Origin: Acestrorhynchus altus
Taxonomy: Eukaryota > Chordata > Actinopteri > Characiformes > Acestrorhynchidae
DNA length: 64,000 nt
Reading direction: 5' to 3'
NCBI GenBank assembly: GCA_034509495.1
Contig: CM067507.1
Span: 20,508,621 to 20,572,620 of the forward strand
The notes beneath the pieces were generated by a model. That model saw nothing but the letters and a program-made list of their open reading frames with translations, did not search any database and was not told the origin of the DNA. The translations under genes and the position numbers were made by a program. This document shows positions 1-11,602 of this stretch, piece by piece. The stretch's first letter is position 1. The number at the start of each line of letters is the position of its first letter.

Positions 1-215
1 GTCTGTGCTGTCTCCTCAAACAATTGCAGGAATTGCCTGATACAATCATGTCAACAGGGATCCAACATCTTGTGGATTCCTTGTTGAAGCTGTTTTGAAG
101 GGTTGTGGAGCAGTTTCATATTATGTGAAAAACAACAAATATGGAGATATAAGGGTTTTGTGGGAGAGCAACAACATAAACACGCACACACACAACCACT
201 CCAATATACATGCAT

Positions 216-450
216 CTGGAAAGTATTCATAGTGGAGTTTTTGCACATTTTGTTATGTTACACACTTATTCCAAAATGGATTCAATTCATTTTCCCTCAA
301 AATTCTACCCAAAGACTTGTCCTGAAGCCACTCCTTTGTTATCTTGGCTGTGTGCTTAGGGTCATTGTCCTGTTGGAAGATAAACCTTCATCACAGTCTG
401 AGGTTCAGAGCACTTTGGAGCAGGTTATCATCAAGGATTTCTCTCCTACC
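216..450 (-). mobile_element. Tc1-like transposon fragment, internally deleted
   Basis: The first 90 bases resemble the terminal region of fish Tc1-like elements (a start of the type GGAAAGTATTCA and a 'Tgttatgttaca...attccaaaatgga' stretch). They are joined directly to a piece resembling the late transposase region (gtgtgcttagggtcattgtc, which in reverse reads as the 'NDPKHT' part of the gene). The middle is missing and the frame is broken. Family assignment is by remembered consensus, not by search. The fragment ends close to an AT/GT microsatellite. Confidence 0.7.
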
Positions 451-458
451 ATGATCTC

Positions 459-515
<57 letters not shown>
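459..515. repeat. (AT)n(GT)n microsatellite
   Basis: About 26 bases of AT followed by about 30 bases of GT. It starts nine bases after the Tc1 fragment. It has the same AT-then-GT order, on the same strand, as the tracts at 56.7 and 61.7 kb. Confidence 0.95.
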
Positions 516-516
<1 letters not shown>

Positions 517-519
<3 letters not shown>

Positions 520-1007
520 TGTATGGGGTGTGTTTTGTATATTTGTATTACTTCTTATAATAGGATAGTTGTCACAGCTAACAGATAAATAAATGACATA
601 TAACAGATTACCAGCCACACAGCACTGCTGAGACTCAACATGATCACTCTTCTACACTGCCTTACAAATATTTCAGCTAAGGCACATACCTGATCTGCAT
701 ATCTGCACCGCTGTGCAGTGCTTTTATGGGGTGTGCCCTTGGGTTGTCATATCTGGGTAAAAAGCACTCTAAAGAAGGGGAAAATTACAAAGCAATGGGA
801 AATTGCTTAAATTATGCACACCCATTTGACACTGGGCTACGTGTTCATTTGTGGTCCTTGTTTCCCTCCCTCAGATGTAAGCTAATTAGCATAGTGTCTG
901 GGCCCAGCTGAGCAAGGAAACAGTGTCTGCCACATAATGAGTGGAACAGGCCCTGGCAATTACATTAAGCCCTGCTCTGATTGAAAAGTAAACAAACACC
1001 CACCAAC
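517..1007. other. no feature recognised
   Basis: AT-rich, apparently single-copy sequence. The short open frames have no recognisable domain. I see no RNA gene or repeat. Confidence 0.5.
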
Positions 1008-1100
1008 TAGAGCTGTGTATTGGCAAGAATCTAGCAATACGATACATATCATGATACAGGGGTCCTGTTTTGATATTTTGATATATATTTTGATACTGTT
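1008..1100 (+). mobile_element. hAT-like element end (fragment)
   Basis: The stretch beginning agagctgtgtattggcaag and running through repeated 'atacgatac/tcatgatac' motifs matches my recollection of a common fish hAT terminus. No matching right end was found nearby, so this is a truncated copy. Confidence 0.5.
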
Positions 1101-1358
1101 TTTTTACACTACCTTTATTCACCAGAAAATTATAAAGTATCAGAAGATCCTAGGCAAATCTAATATGACTTCCTTTGAGTTAAAAACTTTCTAGCTTGTA
1201 GTTTGACTACAAAAACCCTTCACATCTTGGAAATATAGTTGGAAATTGATCATCCAGAGTGTTTATGAGCTGAAAATGCAATAACTATTAAGTTATTCAC
1301 ATTGACAGCAACAACAGACTAAAAAACATGAATGTATGTCATTATTTTGTAATAAAAT

Positions 1359-1376
1359 TAGTAGTAATAGTAGTAA

Positions 1377-1416
<40 letters not shown>

Positions 1417-1417
1417 T
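1359..1417. repeat. (TAG)n trinucleotide repeat
   Basis: Tandem TAG units, interrupted by TAA variants in the first third and perfect over the last 40 bases. Confidence 0.95.
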
Positions 1418-1619
1418 ATATGGCTTCAGGAGCCACAGGAGTCTACTGAAATTTGAACTGAGGTCATGAGGTCATAACCCCTTTAAGGTCATAACCCCAC
1501 CCCATTTTCATCTCTTCAGTGTGTGTTTAACCATTTTCCTTAATCTGGATTGGTCAAACGCCCTACAACGGATAGACAGGGAAAGTGTTGATGTTTATAG
1601 TTTATGTTCTTACACTGTT

Positions 1620-2560
1620 CCTGAGTTATGAAAGCTAGAACACCAGCATTCAGCTGGGCCGAAACCACAGCCTGCAACGAGGATGTTACATGTGAACAAG
1701 TATCAAGTGCTATCTTTCTCCTTTTGATTGTTTTGTTTCTCTTCTCTTGTTTTTTACTGCTTGCTCTCCCTTTGCCTCTCTATAGGTGCAGGAACCTGCC
1801 ACTCCTGCTTGGCCCTGTTGGCCTCCAGACCACCTCAGCCAATCAGCTATTGCCACAGCAGCCTATTGACCCTAAGGAGGAAAGGCCTCGCCACCCCTGA
1901 GCTCTGTCTTGGAGCTGTGGTTGGGTCTTGTTTGGGCTTCTTGTTGAAATGATGTTTTTGGATTCTTGTACTGGTTTCTGTCTTTTGCCTTTGTTCCTAT
2001 TTGTGTCTTATGTTTTGACCCCTTGTGTTTGACTTGTTATTCTAACATTGTCCTTTGTTTTGTTACCCTTTAGTTGCCTGTTTGGTTTGTCTGCCTGTGG
2101 TTTGGTTTGTTGTGTTGGTTGTGTGATTTCTTTGGGCACTTTGTTTTGCCAGTTCGTGTGATCTGTCTTTCTCCCCTAAGAGGGTAGAACAGGTTGGAGG
2201 TATGTTCACGTAGCCACTATTTCTTTGTATTAGATACACTAGGTAGTAGGGCAGGTACCACCCTGTGTATTTTCATTTACTATAGTATATTTAAAATAGC
2301 TCAGAATAGTCTTTTGTTACTTTCTTTGCTTTGGTACTGTTCAGGTCTGTCACCCACACCATCCGTTGTACATATAAATGTTGTACATTGTAGTCACGTC
2401 TGGTGTGGGTATTCAAATAAAGTCATGTCATTCATATTAACTGATCTTTGTGTTTTTAAGAATTCATACAGTATTGTGAAGTGTAATATAATACTCAACC
2501 GTATCATTACATTCAACCCTACTACCACCATACAACACCCGTACCCTACACACAATACAC
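1620..2560 (+). mobile_element. possible retroelement 3' end or LTR remnant
   Basis: A C-rich stretch (1785-1900) is followed by a long T/G-rich stretch (1900-2160), a polyadenylation signal (aataaa near 2416) and an AT-rich end. This order resembles the end of a coding region followed by an LTR in fish Gypsy-type elements. I could not define TG...CA ends, a second LTR or target duplications, and no retroviral-type domain is readable. It may instead be unrelated low-complexity DNA. Confidence 0.3.
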
Positions 2561-2569
2561 AGACTGAAC

Positions 2570-3394
2570 AAGTGACTTCCACTCGCTCAGCTTAGTCACA
2601 TGTTTTAAGTTCCATGAGGGAGCCAATGAGAGCTGTTCAACTTCCAGCAGCATATCAATTAAAGGACAGGAAAAAAACCACAAGCAGTCATTTCGGAAAG
2701 ACAATTAAGGCAAAGACACATGCAGAGCGTGAAGGGAGAACCAGTTTTTGCTACATGTACATAAGACAAAAACAGTGCCACGTGTCATTAATTTCAGTTT
2801 GCATAAAGGGAGCCTATAATGAGACAGTGACTGAGTCCAAAATTGTCACCTAAAACAAAAAGAAAAACAGCAGCAGGAGGCCCCAGAGCGGGGGAACACA
2901 TTAAACACAGTGTCTGGCACCGATTGCAGGCACTCAGGCTTTGAGTCGTGCTTCTGCAGTGCTAAAGAGGCCCATAGGCCACAGCTCTCGCAGAGGAGGC
3001 GCTGCTAAATGAAAGGGGCCCACGTAGCTCTTTTAAAGTCCGCTCCCAGCTACGGCTCACTCAGGAGGCGCATCCCACCTGTCAATCACAAAAAGGATCA
3101 GAGAGGCCAAGGGACATGAACCAAGGGGTTGGTCTGTCAATGTGCTTTATGTCGCCTCCTGCAGAGCAGCGTTTCACAACTAAGGCTGTTGTGAGAGAAG
3201 ATGTGAAAGGCACCTGTGAAGCAAAAAACAATTACACAGTTTAACCTTAGCCCAAAGCTAGTCAATAAGACGGCATATATTTCGGCTCTGAGCTATTCGA
3301 AAGAAAGATAAGGGACACTACGAACAAAACATTTTAAGTGATATGGGAAATATTTTTTGAGCTACACATTCAGAAGTAGTGTCTCTCAGTATGG
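2570..3394. other. unique sequence with a conserved-element-like core (about 2860-3140)
   Basis: No gene or repeat is recognised. The part from 2860 to 3140 is richer in GC than its surroundings, lacks microsatellites and contains ctgtcaatca (3079-3088). The reverse complement of that string is the composite PBX/MEIS-type motif TGATTGACAG. It could be a conserved regulatory element, but sequence conservation cannot be judged here. Confidence 0.3.
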
Positions 3395-3548
3395 CTTCGG
3401 GTTTAACGAAACGTGGTAGACATCTCAGAACAGAGTTGTAGAGGTTCCTAATGGTGTCCTGTGATAATCCCTCCCACGCAGCCTGAATATTAACGCTCAG
3501 TTCCAGCAGATTTTGTGGTAGGGGTGGAGTGTTGATAGTGTGCACCAA
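3318..3548 (-). pseudogene. Tc1/mariner-like transposase C-terminal relic
   Basis: A 76-codon minus-strand frame contains LSQDTIRNLYNSVLRCL, preceded by NIQAAWEG. This matches the closing part of Tc1/mariner transposases, where a tryptophan-containing helix is followed by a pattern of the type 'I-P-x-x-x-I-x-x-L-x-x-S-M-x-R-R'. The catalytic DDE part and both inverted ends are absent, so only a fragment remains. The match rests on pattern recognition alone. Confidence 0.5.
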
Positions 3549-4988
3549 GTAGCATCCCTTATTTTTTGATGATGAGCGTATATTACCAATTAAGATTGTG
3601 CAATGACCATGTCAAATTGTTACGTATGCTCAAATATACTTGCTTTTGTAGATAATGACAGTGTCATTATCTACACTGTAGACACTGCAATTATCCACTT
3701 TTACAGATAATAGGTCTAGTATTTTGTATATTGTTCACAGAATGAGATGCGACAAGTATAAAGGAAATAAATGTACAGGTCATGTAAATGTTATATGCTT
3801 CAAATGCCAAATATCTGTCACAAAACTGCAACTCAGATCAGCTTAAAATGTCATATAAATCAGCAGAATGTAATATTAATATCTAATAGGAAAATGCATC
3901 CCAACTAGATACCACTTGAAGAGAGCAGATATTCGTTTTCTTTTTTTTTAATACAATTTTAATCCCATTTTCTTTTAACCATATCTAATTCCTATTCAGT
4001 CCTCAAGATTCCCCGTCACACAATACTTCCAGTGCCAAGTGCATGAAAGCAAGCCTGTGCTTCCTCAGAATCACATGAAGTGAGCCACCACATCTGCTGA
4101 GACAGAGGAACACTCTTGGAGGAGAACATTCAGCTTTCACTACTTGCTATTCTCTATTAGCTGCCCAGCTCAAAGACACCCAACACAATACTTTGGATGA
4201 TAGAATCAAGGTGAGGAGAAAATGGTGTAAATTAGATACCAGGGCTGAGGGTTCAACACTCTGTCTCTGTTGCAGGGGTGCATTTTGTTGTACTGTACTT
4301 GCATAATCACAATAAAAGTCCTCTTACATCAGAATATTCATTCAATTACTCATTTAAAGCTCCACTGTGTAATCTGGGTACACTGAAGGGATTGGTTGAC
4401 TACAGATCGCAGAGTCCTCTGTGTAAGTCGGAGAGGCATCTAAGTAAGACTCCATAAAAAGGACTTGGTAAAGTGTATCTGCAAACTTTGCGAGGCATGT
4501 TGAGTTAATTTCCTGAATCAGTGACTGCACTCTAGATCCTAGTGGTGCACAGGGAGATGAGTAGGCTGTGGATTGAAGGCCGAGAGGCATGAAGGGAATA
4601 ACACAGAGTGATGCAGCGGCCCAGCGGATCGATTGGAGACAAACGCGTCTCTAATAAGCCGATGATGGAGGCTGTGCGTGTGGAGGACTCCCTGGCGCAA
4701 GTCACAGCGCAGTGAGCACGATATTGACTTGTCTGATTCATTCTACAGGCTGCAGAAATACAGCAACTAGAACAAGGGGGCAAAGGAAAACCTGAGCTGT
4801 CACCTCTCAGAACAAGGACACTGACACTAGCACACTGTATCTGTCACTGTGCTAATGGTGGAACAGATATTGTCAACAAAGGCAGGAATGGAATCCTAAC
4901 TGGATTCTCTTCTGTGTTTCCCTCATGTTTGGAAACCCTCTCTGAGACTTGACATTTGATTATTTGTTGTTTATTTGTTTTTCTCATT
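3549..4988. other. no gene recognised; contains a perfect palindrome at 3647-3675
   Basis: AT-rich sequence to about 4350, then a more balanced stretch (4370-4770) with minus-strand frames of 78 and 83 codons that show no known domain. The palindrome has 14-base arms (tgtagataatgaca and its reverse complement) around a single G. Confidence 0.45.
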
Positions 4989-5023
4989 CCCCCCCCCCCA
5001 CACACACACACACACAAAAAAAA
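4989..5023. repeat. C-run plus (CA)n plus A-run
   Basis: Eleven C, then CA dinucleotides, then eight A. Confidence 0.9.
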
Positions 5024-5295
5024 CAGGCACAAATCACATTTTTTTGTAACGTGTTTTTGATGATTGGATCACATTTGGATTTCACTTGTCCAGAGAGAAA
5101 GCCACCCAAAGATGCACTGTGATCATTTTATTAGCAGATCACTCCAACCACATTCAGAGGTGGTCAGAGAGGAATCTTCTCCACATTTAATAAAAATGTA
5201 AATGGAAGGTGTTTTCTGTGATAGGATACGGTCAGGAAAGCAGAAGTTTGTTGAATAAAACATTAATGTAATTAATTACAAGTAATGACCCTTTG

Positions 5296-5298
<3 letters not shown>

Positions 5299-5339
<41 letters not shown>
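5299..5339. repeat. (CT)n microsatellite
   Basis: Uninterrupted CT dinucleotides over 41 bases. Confidence 0.95.
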
Positions 5340-5342
<3 letters not shown>

Positions 5343-6067
5343 TTTTGTCTGTGCACACTAGGGCTTATTTACTAGTAGACAGCAGAATTACAGTGTTTGT
5401 TCCCTTGCCATTTAAAGAGTTCTTTGCATTTTCTGATAGAGTAGTAAAAGGAATGTGAGAACTGCCCATTATTCCACATTTTTAGAATCACCACTGTTAC
5501 TCTAAAATGTTCACTGGCTCCCAGAGCAGGACAATAATGAGGAAATGTTTACAGTAAGAAAAACAGAAATGATGTATGTGTTGGTGTGTTTTTTTACACA
5601 GGAAAATGAAATTGGATCTGTCTGGTCACACTGCAAGTGCATTTTAATGACAAGAGTCAAGAGAATCTGGTCAAAGTATACCTAGATACTATATGGATGC
5701 AAAAACTCATAATGCCGGGTTTAAACAGGCCCCGTATGAGCAGAACCACATGCATTAATGTGGTTTGCTACTGTAACTAAAGGAAGTGCAGGAATTCCAT
5801 TACATTCTGTAATATGGTCAAACACTAACATTGGGCGAATAAAGCCTAGCTTGCTGTTAGTGTTTCACTTCACCCTTTAGGTGGTAAATGGGGCTGAAGT
5901 TCTACCACAGAAAATTCAGCAAACCACTTTCAGTACACTCATCCTACAGCAAACCAAAAGTGTATCCATGTAGGTTATAAAAATAGCACAGCCTACCCCA
6001 GGTTCTACCACAATATTCTGCACCTATGTTCTATGTTCTGTCTATGGTAAAGTAAATGGCAAGATAA
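5340..6067. other. no feature recognised
   Basis: Unique-looking AT-rich DNA upstream of the hAT element. No credible frame, RNA gene or inverted repeat was seen. Confidence 0.5.
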
Positions 6068-6075
6068 TTGATAAT

Positions 6076-7101
6076 TAGGGATGTGACAGAGCTGAGGAAA
6101 ATCTGCATCCGTCGGATTCAAATCTGTTAGCTACAAATCCGTTGAATCCGAATGCGAATGCAGTTTTGGAAAACACAGGGCCAAGAATCCTGATAAGCCC
6201 ATTTGTGCATGTATTTTTGTATTTTTTCAACATAAATACATGATGTTTAAACAGGGCATCATCCACAGTCACAGACTCACGGTGTACTGTAAACAATTCA
6301 TCATTCAATCATTTATTATCATGTAATTAACTAATTATGCATTCTTATCAACTAGTAGTGTAGAACTGTTCGTTTTTACTACAGTTTTGTGTTTTCTTAC
6401 CACATTCGGCCATTTTCATTATTTATTGACGTAAAGCGGAAGTATAAAGTAAACAACATTCACCATTAAATTCAGATGAACATTGGTGGTCTCTAAAAGA
6501 TGACCTGCAGGGTGGAAATCAAAGTGTGTCATGCACCCCTCAGTCTCTCCAGACTCCAAATCCCAGAATCCTTCAGTTTGTCACCTGACTGATCATGTGA
6601 TTCACTCATGTTCTGATCACCGGAGTTCTGATTGTATTCAGCTGGTCCGGAGAGTGTTTAAACCAGCCTATCAGCCTGTTCAGTGTCTAGCTTTGCCTCA
6701 TAACCCTTAACGTGCTACCCATGTTTATCATGATCAGTCTGTCCGTTTCCTGACTCCTGCCATTTTTCTCATCCTGTGTTTATTCTACCAGTTATTGATC
6801 TTCGCTTGTTTTTCAACTTCGTCCCTGGTTTGTCCATTCTACTGTTGTCTCGCCTGCCTGTTATTGACCTGGACTGTTTGATTCTGTTTATTGCTGTTGT
6901 CCCATTAAAGTGCTGTATTTATATCTGCGTGTGCTTCGTGCTGTCCGGAACTGACAGTATGAGTTGTTCTGTTTAATATGCCAGCGGCGAGTTCAAATCC
7001 GCATTCGATGAAATTCGGCCCTAAAACATCCGTCTAATTCGAATTTGCTAAAAATGGTCGAAGTTCGAATGTCATCGAATTCGAACTTCGTCACATCCCT
7101 A
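6076..7101. mobile_element. non-autonomous hAT-type transposon with intact ends
   Basis: The left end reads TAGGGATGTGAC and the right end GTCACATCCCTA, giving a 12-bp perfect terminal inverted repeat. The element is flanked by a perfect 8-bp direct repeat, ttgataat, at 6068-6075 and 7102-7109. An 8-bp duplication with short inverted ends is the hallmark of the hAT superfamily. The 1,026-bp body encodes no transposase. Its last 120 bases are rich in TTCGAA-like motifs, as in subterminal binding regions. The middle (about 6505-6970) looks like the 3' region of another element. I infer mobilisation in trans by a related hAT transposase. Confidence 0.85.
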
Positions 7102-7284
7102 TTGATAATTATTCTATGGAAACGAGATGTCTGTGCAGACTGGCCAAAATGTTTAGGTTGTGGAAATGAGACTATTAAAAGAGATTATTTCCGTCATGAA
7201 TAAGATAGAATCTTGCAGGAGCAGGTTTAAGGAATTCTTGCTCTTGCACAATTCCTTCTTGCAATTACAGTATATTCTGACCTC

Positions 7285-7570
7285 TGAGTCAGTACTTTGT
7301 AGGAGCACTTTTCGAAGCAATTACAGCAGCATGTCTTTTGGGATATGTCTCTACCAGCTTTACACATATAAATGCTGAAATATTTGACCACTCTTCTCTG
7401 AAAATTACCTCAAGCTCCATCTGATTGGATGGACAGCGTCTAAGAACGTCTAATTTTCAAGTGTTGCCATAGATTCTCAATAGGATTTAGGGCTGGACAT
7501 TGACTGGCCATTCTACCACATCCATAAACTTTAATCTAAACAATTCCATTGTACGTCTGGCTGTTTAGGT
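7285..7570 (-). mobile_element. Tc1-like transposon fragment (transposase 3' part)
   Basis: Read on the minus strand, this matches the end of the fish Tc1-like transposase region. Recognisable pieces are the reverse of 'cttttgcagcaattacagc' (here cttttcgaagcaattacagc) near 7305-7330, then 'gggatatgtctctaccagct', 'agattctcaataggatttag' and 'ctggacattgactggccatt'. The frame is interrupted and neither terminal repeat is present. Confidence 0.75.
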
Positions 7571-8245
7571 GGAATAGGGTTAATCTACTAGACTAGAACC
7601 ATCATTTTCGAATGCTATCAGATGCAGCAGCAGTTTTCCTGCATATGAATACATGTTGTTGCACAGGAATCAAATTATTAATAACAAATCATAAAAACCT
7701 AATTATGATTTTACAATTTGTCAGACAACTGTCACAGGTGTGCCCCTAAACACAATCTCCACCTTAGGTAAACCTCAAAACATACAGTAACACACTGGAG
7801 GAGCACAGCTGTCAGTCTGCAGGAATGATAAGGACTCTCGCTATGTCACAGGTCTGGCAGTCAGGGTAGGCTGACTGTGCTGAGCTTCATGCCCAGGGGG
7901 GTGCTACCTATCTGGGCCATGGCTGATGGATGTCCTGCTGGGTGCTAACAGGGTGAGTTGTGATGACTACGGCCAGGGCCACCCACTGAGGACTGATTGG
8001 AGGCTGTCTCTCGGGAGGAGAGGCCTGACAAACAAGCTAACCTAACCTCCCACTCAGGCAAAGAGGAAAGGGTGGGCAACAGTGTTATGGTAGATACCAC
8101 TTTATTTCACAGATGATATGAAAATAACCTCTGTACAGCACACCTGAAAGTGTTGATGAAGCAGGATTTTCAAACGGTAATTATGCCAAGATATCAAGAC
8201 AGATAACTTGAGAGAGATGATGTAAACTTGATGGATCTTTCTCTT

Positions 8246-8248
<3 letters not shown>
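7571..8248. other. no gene recognised; GC-richer patch 7800-8060
   Basis: Unique-looking DNA. The patch from about 7800 to 8060 is richer in GC than its flanks and free of simple repeats, but no exon with credible splice sites was found. Confidence 0.4.
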
Positions 8249-8311
<63 letters not shown>

Positions 8312-8338
8312 CTCTCTCACACACACACACACACACAA
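8249..8338. repeat. (CT)n followed by (CA)n
   Basis: Two CT blocks separated by single-base interruptions, then about 20 bases of CA. Frames through it encode only Ser-Leu or Arg-Glu repeats. Confidence 0.95.
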
Positions 8339-10701
8339 CAGCAATGGAGCACACTGGCACAGCACATGATCATTCACTGCTGTAAAGTTATGTTTTTTGC
8401 CGCTACACAAGCATTTCTTCATTCATCTAGAAATAATGGCAGATCCTGAAGAGACACCACACCCAGGGGGGCAGGACAGGCAGGTGAGTGATGGTTCTAG
8501 GAGAGAGCGCAGAGTGAAGACATGTAGAAGCCGAGGAGACAAATGAGTTAACATGCAAGGGGACAGTTATTGCAAAGTTAGAGAAAAATGTACAGAGTGA
8601 AACTAAAACTGTGCCACAAACAGTTTCAGCATGAGACTGTGACGTCTGTCTTCTGCTCCTACTGAGTCATAACATAACCACACTACTGTAGGGCCCTTAA
8701 GTAGCTCAGACTTAAGGCTATATTTTAACATGTCTAGTTTTGAAGGTTGCTATTCCATTAGATTTGAAAAGAAAAACAGCTCAGTTTTCCTTTTTTTATA
8801 GACAGAACTGAGTCTGGAATAAGCCAATATTCAATTCCTGTGGGATCCCATAGATTTGGATCCCATTTTCTCACACAAACAAATAAACAAATAAATGAGT
8901 AGATACATTATGTGGATGTGTCACACTTTGCTAAAAATGACGATTAGTCTGTTTGCAGGATAGCAGGATATAATATGCAGCATGACATATGGTTTACCAA
9001 CATAACTCTTGAATTGAATCCAACATAAGAAAGTTATGACCACAACGGAGTGTTATGCTAAACTGATTTTAAAGTTTCAAAGTTCACAGGAAACTTAAAT
9101 TGTATCTTTTCTGCTACACACAGTAGCTTTACCTGTGAATCTTGCATCTGACATCTGGCTTATCTCATTTCCTGTTATGACTGGAACAGTAAATTAGGGG
9201 TGATGCTCAGCACTGCAGTCTTTACCCAACTGTAACCCACTCCTTTGTGACTTTTGGAAGGGCATGCCTATTAGCTGGTTAATTGACCATTTATTTAGTG
9301 CCAAATCTGCTCTGTTAAACAAGAGAAAATGCATTATATCGATACACTTCAATTAAAATCTGTGATGGACAGAACACATGTATTGTGTCCTTTTCCTTTG
9401 CAGTGATGTTGAAATCCAAAATGTAATTAGAACTGGTTCCAGCCACTGCTAGAATCAGCCTAACATAAACAATATAAAGAATTAAACAATGTTGCTATGT
9501 TACAACAATAAAATAAATATAAATAAGCATATTCATTTGCCCAGTATTCATCAGTTAGTAATGTACTCCATTATAATCATTTTAAGTAACTCTTGAGGCT
9601 AGTGGGTTTGCATGATTTCAGCAGACATTAATTCATCATGTTTTTCAAAACATGTGCAAGCCTTGGGTGGATAGAGCTATACAGAAAAACAAATAAGAAA
9701 TAAGGGGCTGTGAGAGAATGCTGTGCGCAATGTCTGCGTTGTGTTTGCAGAGTCATCCATAACCAAATCCCCTCTAATGACATGCTGCAATAGCCAGCTA
9801 GCAGCTGGAAGCTAGAAAACATGACAGACAATGTTTTTAAAAGGTTCCAGGAAAGCTAGTCTGTAATATTACAGAAATAATCAGGAATGTTCTGAAAACC
9901 TGTGACATAATAAAGGCTTACTTCACAGCATTATCAGAAAGTGTCTTACACAACATTACCTAAAACTGACGAATATCTGATGCAGCGTAAGTAACTTCCC
10001 CAATAATAAACGCACAATAAATTAAATATATTAGTCGCATTACATTTTCAAATAATACATCAGAACAGTTCATATTTGATTGTGGAAGTAAGTAAATAAA
10101 CATACACATATCTACATTCTAGTAACTGAAAAACTAGACAGATTGAATGATCAAAAAAACAAAATCACAACTTTCATGTAATGTGAGGTTACAAGAAGAA
10201 ACACACAAGTGTAGTTTTGTCCAACCACTATTGGTTGCAAAGCATCATCAACTATATTCCCACAATTGGGATTTGGGACCAAAATACAAATCTGTTATTA
10301 GAAATTCCTGAGAGTTATTTGGAATGGTAGCTGAATTTACTGCTGAACCAACAGAAAACAACACATCCTAAGGTGGCCTGTCATCTCTTCTCAATCAGTA
10401 AGAGACTTTTCTGGCCTGCTAGGTGGTCTGGCAATATGTACCATATCAATGTAATAATTTAAACAATGTCCTGTGTGTTTGATGATAGTAAGCAAAACCC
10501 ATACATTATAGACGAGAACACATCTGGGTACTTCGTCTTTGTGTAATGCCCAGCCCCTTTTTGGGTGAAAACAATTGTTATAATCTGACTGGTTGTAAAT
10601 GCAAATTTACAAGTGCTTCACAATTTAATTAAAATAAGCATATCCTGCCAAAATATAGGTATTCACAGCCCAAAACATATCAAATCATATGGAATATCAT
10701 A
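8339..10701. other. no feature recognised over 2.3 kb
   Basis: AT-rich intergenic or intronic sequence with only short chance frames. I recognise no repeat family with confidence. Confidence 0.45.
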
Positions 10702-11048
10702 TACAGGGGTTGGACAATGAAACTGAAACTGGTTTTAGACCACAATAATTTATTAGTACAGTGTACTAGGGCCTCCTTTTGCGGCCAATACAGCATCAAT
10801 TCGTCTTGGGAATGATATTTTTTGGATACAATGCAGGTTAGCACCCGGACATCCCTTTCAGACAGCTTCCTCTTGCGTCCACAGTTAATCCTGTTGGATG
10901 TGGTTGGTCCTTCTTGGTGGTATGCTGATGTTACCCTGGATACCGTGGCTCTTGATGCATCACAAAGACTTGCTATCTTGGTCACAGATGCACCAGCAAG
11001 ACGTGCACCAACAATTTGTCCTCTTTTGAACTCTGGTATGTCACCCAT
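10680..11048 (-). pseudogene. Tc1-like transposase relic (N-terminal HTH only)
   Basis: The start codon at 11048 opens a frame whose first 80 residues form a paired-like helix-turn-helix region: FKRGQIVGARLAGASVTKIA, then SRATVSRV, then a basic GRKRKLSERD segment. This matches the DNA-binding half of Tc1 transposases. After about residue 85 the sequence jumps to the 3' end of the gene and out of frame; in the next frame the closing residues IDAVLAAKGG can be read. The whole catalytic DDE domain is missing. The frame runs 24 bases past the element end into flanking DNA. Confidence 0.8.
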
Positions 11049-11226
11049 AATGTTGTGTGCATTGCAACATTTTGAGCAAAACTGTGCTCTTACCTGCTAA
11101 TTGAACCTTCACACTATGCTCTTACTGCTGCAATTAATGAAGATTGGCCACCAGGATGGTCCGATTTAGCCATGAAACCTCCCACACTAAAACGACAGGT
11201 GTTTCAGTTTCATTGTCCAACCCCTG
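10704..11226 (-). mobile_element. internally deleted Tc1-like element, copy 1
   Basis: The 523-bp element begins caggggttggacaatgaaac and ends with its reverse complement, and is flanked by TA on both sides (10702-10703 and 11227-11228). The TA duplication and long inverted ends define the Tc1/mariner superfamily. It is about 90 percent identical by eye to the copy at 32229-32735, in opposite orientation. Both share the same internal deletion, which joins the DNA-binding region to the last codons of the transposase. It cannot make a working transposase and behaves like a MITE. Confidence 0.9.
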
Positions 11227-11228
11227 TA

Positions 11229-11514
11229 GATTGTCAATGATCCGTGTTGTCTTATAGAATGAAATGAAAAAATAGGAGCTGGTGAATGTCCTTTCAGCAT
11301 GCCTCCATCAAATGGGACAAACAACCCTACCCAGTGTCATATCATGTCAGAGCCACTTTGAATTTTTAATATTATGATGATAATCATGACATAAAATCAC
11401 TTCAGGGAATAGACTAATAAAGCTGTTGTGGTATTTAATGTTTCAATAAATCAGGGGCAATCCAGCTGCTGCAGCAATTAACTATCTAACTTAGCTAAAG
11501 CGTTTAATACAGGA
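11229..11514. other. no feature recognised
   Basis: AT-rich DNA between the Tc1 copy and the SINE head. Confidence 0.5.
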
Positions 11515-11602
11515 CGGAGCTGACCTAATTGAACCCACAACCCCAGGCCCCTGGAGCTGCGTGACACACACACTACCAGTGGCACCACTGTGCTGCCCAT
11601 AG
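11515..11602 (-). mobile_element. tRNA-derived SINE head, truncated
   Basis: On the minus strand the order is gggcagcacagtggtgccac, then 'agctccaggggcctggggtt', then a B-box-like gtgggttcaatt. This is the polymerase III promoter layout (A box, then B box of type GGTTCRAATCC) of a common fish SINE. The B box has decayed (TTAGG instead of TTCC), and the downstream body and tail are not recognisable. Confidence 0.55.
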
